Shown piece by piece: positions 31,292 through 39,426 of a DNA stretch of 39,426 bases. How positions within the stretch are numbered: position 1 is the first letter of the stretch; each line of letters starts with the position of its first letter. The stretch covers positions 1,849 to 41,274 of the forward strand of contig DF237652.1 in the NCBI GenBank assembly GCA_000708835.1. The letters are read 5' to 3'. The notes under the pieces were generated by a model that did no database searches, was not told the DNA's origin, and worked only from the letters and a program-made list of their open reading frames with translations. This stretch comes from Klebsormidium nitens. Taxonomy: Eukaryota > Streptophyta > Klebsormidiophyceae > Klebsormidiales > Klebsormidiaceae. The position numbers were made by a program, and so were the translations under genes.

Positions 31292-34200
31292 CTAAAGCTC
31301 TTCAATAATGCCCGACTTCTGGGCTCCGTTTTGATCCCTCTGCTCGGCTTCGGAACGCGCCTTCTCCCCCTCCCACATTTCACTCGCGGCCGCTGCCAGC
31401 GCGCAAAAGACCGGATCCGGTTGCTCGTTCGCCCACACCAAAAAGAAAAACACTTTCCGCCGCACAAGCTCCGGCTGACGTTTTGCCCCTCCCTTTTTGT
31501 AACTCGTTCCTCTGGAACTGTCTCCGCTCTTTCCGGACCCCCCCCTTCCTTGACTGCTTCCTTTCACCCCCTGTATTTTCTGGCCAGCCTTCGCTTTCGA
31601 CGTCGAAGCAGAACTCTTTCCCGGTGCGCCGCTTTCGCCACTGACCCCTTCAAGCTTGCCCCCCCCTTCCGAAGCACCTTCTGGCTTTCCACCCGTTTTT
31701 CCCCGGTTCCCCCCCCTAGCCGTCAGTTGCGCAGCCCCCCCCGCCCCGGTGCTTCCCGCCAACTGCCTTTCCCCCTGCGCCGCCAAAAGCATTCGCTGCA
31801 CATCTGCGAGTGCGCACACCACCCCGGGGCGGCCCAGAGACAGGAGCGCATTCACATCGCCCAGAAGACCCCTTGCAAAAGCGCGCCCGCCGTGCCCGGC
31901 GAGCGAGGGTGAACAGGCCCTTTCAAGGCAGCCGTGGAGCGCATCTGTGTAGCAAAAGGAGGGTCGGGCGAAATTCAGATTCTGAGGTTAAAAGGACGCG
32001 ATTGAAAGGACTATAGAGGAACTGAACGAGAATGAAAAGCGTGGGCCGACGAGAGGGGTGGCGGAAAGCAGAAAAGAGTGCGAGCAGAAGTGGAGAATTG
32101 TGAGGAGACAGGCTATTGCGGAATGAAGGAGAACAGCAACGAGGATGAAAGGGATTGAAAGAGGAAGATCAAAGGGGCAGCCGAGGGTATCTGACAGGGG
32201 GTGATTGCTCATCCTCGTAGTGGGCCCTTTTGAACCCTTTGAAACCGCAATCCCCTCCGTTTTGGCCCTTTAGCTCTCTTCAAAACTTGTTCGTCTTCCG
32301 ATCTGATAGGGAACACCCCTTTTTCTGCGGTTTCCCGGATTATTCGGACAAAAGTTCAAAAGTACTGTTCCAGATACAAGAACGATTGCATAAAAACGGT
32401 TGTAGACCGGCATCGTGCAGTGCTCAGCGAGGGTGATTTTTCTACGAGTGCGTTCTACGCAAAGAATGGGAAACCCGACACCAGAAGTGAGTCAAGAACG
32501 AATGACAAATTCTCCTTACATCCGACTGAGGCTTTCGCTCAGCACCGGGAAAACGTCCACCAGCACCTTTGCCGCAGCAGGAAAAGAGTCTGCCTCGAGT
32601 CGAACAGCCGCATAACGTACCAGTTACATACGGCTTACGATGTTCATTGAAATGCATGCATGTTAATGCATCTCTATCCGGCGTTTGAGACGAGGTCGCA
32701 ACCGGGAACGAGTAAACACGCAGAACCTAAGAAAGAAAGAAGAAAGACATGCAAACGGCGACTCCCTGACTAGCCCACAATCTTATTCCACTGGTGCATA
32801 TCAAGAGCAACCTTGCAAATCGTACTGGTTGTCGCGCAGATGGTACTTAACGTTGGAAATGAAGTCGCTCAACATGAGCTGAAGTCTTTCTGAGCTGTTC
32901 TGACGCCTTATAAGATGGGAGTGCGGGTGATCCATTTTCTGATTTTGGGCGCATCGTTTTCGGAGCTCCTGATTGATTTGAGCGATTGGCCCGTGAGTTT
33001 GACGTTTATGCTCCCCCGGGGTTTACAAGCTCTTGGATCGGATGTCAGCCAACCAGACTTAGAAACTCAAGAGCGAAAGACAAAGTCTCCTTACCTTCGC
33101 CCGAGGCCGGCATCGCCCCATCGCTCAGCACCGGCGAAACCTCCACCAAGATCCCCGCCGCGTCTAACGGGTCCGCCGCCCAGTCCCCGTTGAACAGCCG
33201 CAGGACGTAAGAGTACGCGTATAAGACGCTTGTCAGATGAAACCCTAGAAGGGGGGAAGGGGGGCTTTTCGTGAGTGCTGCGAGCGGGGGTAGGTCTTCC
33301 TCTAGCGGGGGGGGGATGCTGGGGCGGGCCTCTTCTTCGCTGACGTCTTCGCGTTCCGTGCTGACGTCAGCGTCCTCGGCGCTCTCGTCAGCGCCCACCA
33401 TGCTGACGTCAGCGTGAGTTGTGTCAACGTCACCTTGCAGGGGGTGGCCCGAGGCAGATCGACTGGCCCCCCCGCGAGCTGGCATAAAGCTCTCTCCGCT
33501 GACGTCAGCGGCCTCCGGGCCAAACTGCTTGTCCTCTCTGCTGACGTCACCGCAGCTTCCCCTCTCGACTTGCATGCTATTCGACGAGCCATTCCGTTCC
33601 GCTGCTTTCGTCACTCCTTCCCCCCTGCTGACGCCGCTCGCCGGAGCCCCGGTCAGCTTCTCAAACGCTTCCTCTGCACGCGTTTTGGCCGAGGTGTGAA
33701 TGGCCCCCCCAGTTACCAAAATCTCACGAACCGGTCGGGTTCCAGTCGGACTGATCCTTATCTGTTTTGCCTCGGGGGATAGGTACCACGGTTCACAGGG
33801 GGTGATGAACCGGCTGAGGGCGCCGGAGGCTGCGGCTTGGCGAAGGGACGCGCGTTCGGTGGAAGTGAGGTCGTCGAGTGAGAGGTCGCTACCTGAAATG
33901 GGCGAAAGGGGCGTTTCAAAACTTACTTTGTTTTGAGAGTTTGTCTTTGTTTGAATGAAAAGGGTCGGCGCGTTTGGTGGAAAGGAGGTCGATTAGGGAT
34001 CGGTCTTCTCATTTGAAGTCGTCTCAAATGAGAAGAGACGACTCTTCTTACTTGAATCGTCTTGCGGAGGGCGATGTCGTCGAATGAGAGATCGCTACCT
34101 GACCTTTTACCCTTGGGAAAAGGAGCGTTTTTCCTTTTGAGCATTTCGGAATGTGACTCTGTCGACAAGCAGACAAGAGCAGATGACAAGCAACGGGTTG

Positions 34201-37200
34201 TCGGTTAAAGAGAGGACATGAATCAACTTGACAAAAGTGAGGAAAGGATAGAAGCAAGGACGACCTAATGAAGGATGTAGAAACACATCAAAGCCAGAAA
34301 AGAGGTCGTCAAATAATTCCCAGGTTACTTCAAGAGCACATAGCTCGTAGTGCAGCCACCAAGCACATCCGCGGTAGCAAGCAGCAAATCAAAGGCCTGG
34401 GGTTTGAAAGAGGCCGCTGAGACCCGGCCCCAAACGAAAAGAATACTGATGACAGCCGCACTTTACACAGGAAAGAAATCGTACCGGGTTTCCACCACTC
34501 GAATCCTTCAAACGCGACAAGCAGCAAGCTGCTTACTAGGGTCTGTTACTGCCCCGGATGCGCCACACCTCACAAAAATCTCTAATCCTGAGGAACCAGA
34601 GAATCACAGGAAGCGAACAGCATAGGGCAAATTGACTTGACCTTACCGTCTTCCCGCCTTTACGGAAGGGCAGTCAGTACAGCATTCGCAAGGCGATCGC
34701 GTCACCAGCTGAATATAAGATCCCCGGTCTTGGAAAACTAACGAAGTGTTGAGAAAGAGAAGCTCGTGAAACCCACCTTTGTCACTCAGCCGCCGGAGGG
34801 TCTCCTCCGATAACTCGAACCCCCCTCCCTCCTCCATCTCTTCTTCCTCTTCCGTATCTGAGTCTCCCCCCCCTTCCCCCTCTGCCAAATTGAACCCCCC
34901 CTCAAGCCCCAAATCGTCTAGACCTTCGGCCCCCTCAGCCTCTTGCATCCGCTTCAGCGTTTGCAGCATCTTCCGCCGTTCCTCCGGATCCGCTTTCCGC
35001 TGCCGCAGCTCGCTTTCCGCATTCTCGCGATAGAAGCCCTCCGTGCAACGACTGCTATGCGCCTAAATAAGCCCGCACAACTTCAATTTAGTTCTGGTAT
35101 TTCTATGTGGTACAGATTGACTTACAATCCCCCTTTCCTTAGTAAGTTCGGACCAAACTCTGAACCAAGGGCAAAGTTTGTGCACTTCAAAAAAACGGTG
35201 AGGCCAGCAGACCCGCTGTTAAGGGGATTCTCATCAAAACCTTCATTGGCACTGTCCTTCTGCGCTCGAAAAATATTATAACTCCTCCCTCAGTCGCTGG
35301 TTGCCAACTCCATACGTCAGGTTAGACCTCAATGACAAGGTGCTTCAAACCGGCTTGCAACTAAAACCAACCCGGATGGATTGAGAATCGGAGCCTCCGG
35401 TCTTGACGCCTTTGGTCTGAACGAGCTCAAAAGGCCATCCTCGGATCCGAGACCACTGCGGTAGAACCTCGGGAGTGCTTGTTACTGTGCTTGTTAACCG
35501 CACAAATACATGGCAATCCCTGCGACAGCCTTTGCTACATCGAACCGAAAGACATGCCCCAATGCGCATGCAAACCGTGCTCTGAGAGCAAATGCCTTTC
35601 ACAAGCATGTAATCCTGAAATTGGGTCGAGTCCGCTGGGCCGAACAAGTAGGGGTGAGCGGACTGACGAGCCAACAGGGATCCTAACGTCACCAATTTTT
35701 CACAAGACTTCAGTTGAACGAGGCGTCCAATTGATGTTGCACCATCGGAAGAAACCGAATGCCCAAATTAACATCAGTCCATTTGCTCGACAGGCTTGCA
35801 GGTTGATGTCAATCTGTAGCAACAGAAAGGCGGAACCCGTGCACTTCATGTAGCGGGAAGCCACATAGAGAGAGTGCCATCAGAAAGGGAAAGTAAACTA
35901 GAAGCGAAAACACGACCTCTTCAACGTGTAAGCTTGAAAGACTCACCTTGTAGCAGGGGAGCGAACAGTAGCGCACGTTGCAGCGGGGGCAAGCATACTT
36001 GGACCATTGCTTTTGGCACCTGCAGGAGGCAAGTTCTCATTCCCATTTTCAGGCCTTTCTTCATGCACTTGACCAATCGCGGTGCCAAGAGAAAGAAAAG
36101 AAAGTGGCTGGTACACAGAAATGAGTACCAAGGTAGATAAGGGTGGAATTCAGATCGCACCAATGCATACACGAAATAGTTGGTGATCGGAGCTGTTCAT
36201 ACACCGGACAGGGGATGGTGGTGGATCATAAAAGTGAATTCAGCAGAGGGAGAGGAATATATGAAAGTTTAAGAGAGGTTCAGTCCAGATATAAGTTGCC
36301 CGTACTGGGAATCACAAGCATAAAAGCCAGCTGCGCAGACCTACCGGTAGTTAAGCGTTGGCATTGCCAGGTCCTACTCTGCCCTTGAGCGACTAAGATC
36401 CAGTGCTAACTGAATTTTGGATAAATCCATTCCCTCATCATATCCAATATTAGCATACAGAGATCAAGTATTTTCGTTTGGACTTTTTGTTAGCAGATGG
36501 AGAAGCACTATAACCAGGCAACAAGACCTCGGTCAGGTGCCAGTAATCCAGGCTGACCAGCTCAATTCCCAATCGCATATTGTCTGATCGAGTTCTCATG
36601 ATAAGGAGCAAGCGGATTGCGACACAGAGGCTGCCAGGTTGCAGTTTTATTGTGATGCAGATTGTCATCAGCAATCAAAGCGGAACTAGTTGACAACTCC
36701 GGAGTAAGAGTGGTGGTTTCAGCAACACGAGGGAAAAGGTGCCATGGTCCCCGTCAAACATTTTTAAGCATACAATGCCAAGAAAAAATTTGTTGACTTG
36801 GAAGTATTTTGATGGTGCGGTGTCAAGCTTGAGACAAACAAATTCACGAACGGGAAACATTCTTGTAAGATTGATTGGTTCTCTTGTTTTGTGATCAACC
36901 TGCCTGCTCTCAGAGAAAACACCATCCGAAAAGTTTCATTATTTGAGAGGTTTCACCATTTGAGATGTGTCACCATGAAAAGTTTTACCATCTCTGTTGA
37001 AGACAAGAGCGAGATTGACAAAGATGAAATGCCTCATCCGTACAGCGCTAGACCGGCTTTCAAACCAACCGAGATCAATCTTGTGATACGAAACAAAGAT
37101 AACATGGCGGACCAACTATAGCAGCCAAAACACGAGGTTTGCTTACACTCTGCAGATGATGCGCACGTCCGGCGCGCCAGCATTGTCCCCCTGCGGCTGA

Positions 37201-37226
37201 ATCAGCACGTTTCCCTCCCCCGCCAT
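31292..37226 (-). CDS. ZNHIT2: ZNHIT2-like HIT-type zinc finger protein
   Basis: A five-exon model with agreeing phases: 37226-37147, 36019-35947, 35062-34777, 33892-33095, 31944-31292 (629 aa). The HIT zinc finger is complete: C25-x2-C28-x8-C37-x2-C40-x4-C45-x3-C49-x3-H53-x3-C57 (core SKYACPRCNVRYCSLPCYK), followed by RCTEGFYRENAESEL. Then come an acidic stretch (DSDTEEEEEMEEGGG), LSEETLRRL, the CEPWYLSPEA motif and the family core PPLAALTKSPPSPLL...YAYSYVLRLFNGDW. The last exon carries LGDVNALLSLGRPGVVCALADV and a charged tail. ZNHIT2 proteins bind the R2TP chaperone complex (RUVBL1/2) and support assembly of snoRNP/U5 snRNP particles in nucleus and cytoplasm. The protein is longer than its animal relatives, mainly from low-complexity inserts in exons 4 and 5 (repeated ADVS/EDVS words; Gly/Ser-rich). 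Duplicated pieces of exon 4 lie in both flanking introns. Start ATG 37226 follows from the first exon fitting the zinc finger directly. Confidence 0.92.
32465..32650 (-). repeat. Decayed copy of the ZNHIT2 exon 4 3' end with donor
   Basis: On the plus strand the true exon end and intron start (GAGCGAAAGACAAAG, TCTCCTTACCTTCG, CGCTCAGCACCGGCGAAAC, GAACAGCCGCAGGACGTA) recur about 580 bases away as AAGAACGAATGACAAAT, TCTCCTTACATCCG, CGCTCAGCACCGGGAAAAC, GAACAGCCGCATAACGTA. The copy covers roughly 140 bases of coding sequence (LYAYSYVLRLFNGDW...VLSDGAM) plus about 40 of intron. It is now frameshifted, so it is a relic inside the last intron. Confidence 0.85.
33962..34130 (-). repeat. Two copies of the ZNHIT2 exon 4 acceptor edge
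   Basis: True exon 4 begins, on the minus strand, CAG then GTAGCGACCTCTCACTCGAC. A copy at about 34055-34110 reads CAG then GTAGCGATCTCTCATTCGAC and encodes SDLSFDDIALRK against SDLSLDDLTSTE. A more decayed copy at 33962-34012 keeps the CCACC-A/G-AACGCGC word and the CGACCTC core. They are separated by a perfect hairpin. All lie in the intron just upstream of exon 4. Confidence 0.8.
34005..34035. repeat. Perfect 12-bp-arm inverted repeat
   Basis: CTTCTCATTTGA, a 7-base loop AGTCGTC, then TCAAATGAGAAG. It lies exactly between the two duplicated exon-edge copies of ZNHIT2 exon 4. In the transcript it would form a stable stem-loop about 110-140 bases upstream of the true acceptor. Confidence 0.9.
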
Positions 37227-37558
37227 GACGCGGCCGTTTACCTCAGACTGCAACTCAGCTTTGTCAGGAAGTATCTGAGGACGCCAACATGTTCCGATTT
37301 TTGCATTGTTGAACGCGTTGCTCTGTTTACACCTCTATGAATCGCATGAGGCGCTCGTGTCCGTTATCAATTTTGCTGCAGCTCCAACAGGCTGCACTAA
37401 CTCTAGCGCACAGATACAATTGAGCAGTTCGCAGATGTTTTGCAGTCGGTCAAAATGCTGCTGCCACCTTTACTGTGCGCCTGACCAACCCAATATTTGT
37501 GAATATTTCAAACGACTTGGGGGCAATAGGCAGAGTCCGCCTTTTATTTAATCTGTAG
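37227..37558. other. Upstream flank of the ZNHIT2 gene
   Basis: This is the presumed promoter and 5' UTR of ZNHIT2, reading left, squeezed between its ATG and the end of the retroelement. No specific element can be supported. The plus-strand frame at 37306-37551 has no recognisable features. Confidence 0.5.
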
Positions 37559-37593
37559 AGGGGGGTGATGTTACAAGGTCTTCATCACCCCCT
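37559..37593. repeat. Hairpin at the presumed retroelement end
   Basis: AGGGGGGTGATG, a 12-base loop, then CATCACCCCCT: an 11-bp stem with one extra G. It lies about 100 bp beyond the end of the recombinase frame and marks the likely 3' terminus of the element on the minus strand. Inverted or split terminal repeats are usual for tyrosine-recombinase retroelements, but the other end is outside the window. Confidence 0.5.
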
Positions 37594-37693
37594 GAAATTA
37601 ACTCTACGGACGAGCCTACCCTCCAAGGCCCCGGTCGGGCTTACCGCTAAGTCAGCTACCGGTCACTATCTAGCAGGCTACAAGTCTTGGTCT

Positions 37694-38761
37694 TCAGGCC
37701 GGGGGATGACGCAGGTGGGGAGGATGACCGGGGAACCGCCAAGTCGTCAGGAGAATGGAATGCGCCATAAGCGAGGCGACGCGCGCCCGCGCGTTGTCGT
37801 CAAACTCAAGGTACAAGAGTTAAGCGGACGATTTCCAGTCGCCCTGCTCTTTAATTTGCGCAGGGGAAGCGCCACATTGAAAAGCGAAAGTCGCGCCACC
37901 TCGGCGGAAAGAGTGCCCGGCATAGCGGGCGGAATCAAGACCAATCGCAGATAAGGCCTCCTTAAATTGCGCTACAAAACTCTTGTGGGTTAAGCTGGTT
38001 AGACGACCCAATTGGTCGGTAAAGGAAAATGCAAAGGAGTCGGGGCCAGTAGGCACAGCCGCAAATAGGCGGCTAAGGGCGTTAACTGGGCATAACACAG
38101 AGCCGGGAATAACCGGGAGGGGCACTCGTAGGGTCCGTTGACCAAACTGGATAGTTCTTGTGCGACGCAGGTTAACCCAAACTAAAGACATATCCTGAGA
38201 CAATTCAAAGTCCCCACGACGAACCGGGGATTGGTCGAGCACAGGGTTGGTTCCATTTTGAACCGGGCAGACATTAGCCTTACGGAAAAATCCAAAGAAG
38301 GCAACTAACATTGCAGCTGCAAAGGCCATATTGCCTGGAGAAAACAGATCGAGACGACGAAGTATATTGGACAGAATGTCTGGGGTGACCGCCAGTTTGC
38401 GGTTTGCTTGCACATCGCCTTTAACCCGCTTTATCCCCCGCAAAGTGCGTTCCAGATTGAACATTGCGGGGAGGGGGTTTACGAAACCAGCTTCCAGATG
38501 CAAAACCTTGATGCCGTTGAGATACGGTTTAATCGTGCGATAGGAGCAGGTCTCAGCTAATTTGGTTACGTAAAGGCAGACGGTTAATTCGTCCGGCTGC
38601 ATAGGCCGAAAATCGTACGAGGAGCAAAAGGTGAGGTAATACCTGACATGCGCGCCATATGTGCGCTGCGTGGATGACGCCAGCCATTGCATAATGTACT
38701 CGGCCATCTTGTCGAGCAGCGCCGGGAGGGGTGGATTAGCATCTGTAGGGATATAAAAATC
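37694..38761 (-). pseudogene. Tyrosine recombinase of the retroelement, interrupted
   Basis: Coding similarity starts near 38761 (DFYIPTDANPPLPALL); the frame upstream of that to 38932 is an out-of-frame shadow of RNase H. The catalytic residues of the family are visible: Arg in FFGFFRKAN (38284-38282), His and Arg in GHSFRRGG (about 37915-37904) and Trp in GDWKS. A TAA at 37822-37820 replaces the aromatic codon that normally follows Ser-Ala. The frame then continues LLYLEFDD, where the Tyr (37813-37811) is the expected nucleophile, and ends at 37696-37694. The enzyme would join or cut DNA during element insertion; this copy would lack the nucleophile unless the stop is read through. Confidence 0.8.
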
Positions 38762-39426
38762 AGGATTTGAGTTCCAAATGACGGCCAGCTTTCCAGGCAG
38801 CCAGAAGGATTTGGAACCGCGGAAAGTCGCCGCGGGAAAGAGAATCGGCAAGAGAATTATCTTCGGTGGAAATATAAGAGCTGGTAAGTCGAAAATTATT
38901 TTTAGCAGAAAGCCAGAAGATGTCACGAACATATTCCATCATTCTGGGGCCAGTTGCGCCTTTTGCTGTGCCCTTATTCACCACAGAAACGACGATGGTG
39001 TTGTCAATACGCAGGCGAATATGCAGCCCGCTCAAAGCCGTTGAAAATAACCTACACAAAATGACGACAACAAATAACTCGTGGATATGAATTGGGTCAG
39101 ACGGTTCCGGGGCGTCCGGGAAAATAGCCTGCGCAGCTGCAAATGAGAAAGAAAGTATCCCCCTTGGAGAAATGCCCCGTACCCATAACTTGACGAAGCG
39201 TCTGTTGAGAAATCATCAAAGGAAAGCGGTTTGCTGGGAATCAATTCCGTTTGACCGTTAAATTGCGGCAAAAACTGCGCCCACCATTCCAGGTCTAATC
39301 GTATGCTAGCGGACACACGTATATGATGATGTGGGCGCTGTATATCCATTGAGCATCAATTAGGCGTCGCAAAAATGTGCGACCCCCATAAACGACCTTA
39401 CAGACCCAATTGAGTTTACCGGTTAG
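38760..39426 (-). pseudogene. Reverse transcriptase C-terminus and RNase H, frameshifted
   Basis: From the window edge the frame reads GKLNWVCKVVYGGRTFLRRL, the end of a YR-element reverse transcriptase. A shift near 39350 moves to the frame with RPHHHIR and DLEWWAQFLPQFNG, then the first RNase H aspartate in FSTDASS (39202-39200). A second shift near 39140 leads to IHIHELFVVV (catalytic Glu), LRIDNTIVVS (Asp) and NSLADSLSR (last Asp). All four acidic residues are retained. The domain ends at a TGA at 38762-38760 that overlaps the recombinase frame, either by a third one-base change or by natural ORF overlap. Confidence 0.75.

Larger units (their letters stand above)
37559..39426 (-). mobile_element. 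Truncated tyrosine-recombinase retroelement (DIRS/Ngaro/PAT type)
   Basis: Reading leftward from the window edge are the end of a reverse transcriptase, an RNase H domain and a tyrosine recombinase. This gene order with a recombinase in place of an integrase defines YR retrotransposons. At least two frameshifts and one nonsense codon are present, so this copy is dead. The 5' part lies beyond 39426. The left boundary at the hairpin is inferred. Confidence 0.8.

Noticed and set aside
33414-33782. Plus-strand open frame of 122 codons
   Set aside because: Antisense to ZNHIT2 exon 4, which is supported by zinc finger and core motifs and consistent splicing.
38778-39044. Plus-strand open frame of 88 codons
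   Set aside because: Antisense to the RNase H domain of the retroelement.

Overview
The window is nuclear DNA of a green-lineage eukaryote. Every confident gene is split into short exons by introns with GT/AG ends and pyrimidine-rich 3' ends, and no bacterial-style operon is present. A LONESOME HIGHWAY (LHW)-type bHLH gene, a family otherwise typical of land plants, together with compact genes and a possible ciliary protein, points to a streptophyte alga (Klebsormidium-like) or an early-diverging plant. That assignment is inference, not something read directly from the sequence.

Layout. Positions 1-1551 hold no supported gene. 1552-1847 (-) is the last exon of a dual-specificity phosphatase. 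3338-3694 (-) is a decayed kinase-like fragment. 4897-12906 (-) is a nine-exon LHW-like bHLH transcription factor (about 849 aa). 12907-16280 is intergenic. 16281-23987 (+) is an eight-exon type II membrane protein of a glycosyltransferase-like family (333 aa). 26000-29781 (+) is a five-exon hypothetical protein with short Thr-Thr...Phe motifs. 31292-37226 (-) is a five-exon HIT-zinc-finger ZNHIT2 orthologue (629 aa). 37559-39426 (-) is the broken 3' part of a tyrosine-recombinase (DIRS/Ngaro/PAT-type) retroelement. I derived the gene models by joining exons whose splice phases agree and whose joined protein matches the family. All four joined models stay in frame to a stop.

The most striking signal is not a gene. 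In three separate genes the introns contain old tandem copies of the adjoining exon edge together with its splice site: four junctions in the glycosyltransferase-like gene, two in the LHW gene and two in ZNHIT2. Many copies still carry an AG acceptor or GT donor and can be read in the exon's frame, giving peptides such as AQPWHAL or FLRHLLSCFDMG beside the true AQPWHALL and FLAHPNECFDMG. The introns appear to have grown by repeated tandem duplication across splice junctions, leaving decaying pseudo-exon edges and possibly some usable alternative exons.

Two non-autonomous terminal-inverted-repeat elements sit in introns: one of about 237 bp with roughly 60-bp inverted ends, and one of about 530 bp flanked by TTAA. 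The genes are functionally unrelated (signalling, transcription, Golgi-type glycosylation, snoRNP/R2TP assembly), so no shared pathway is claimed.
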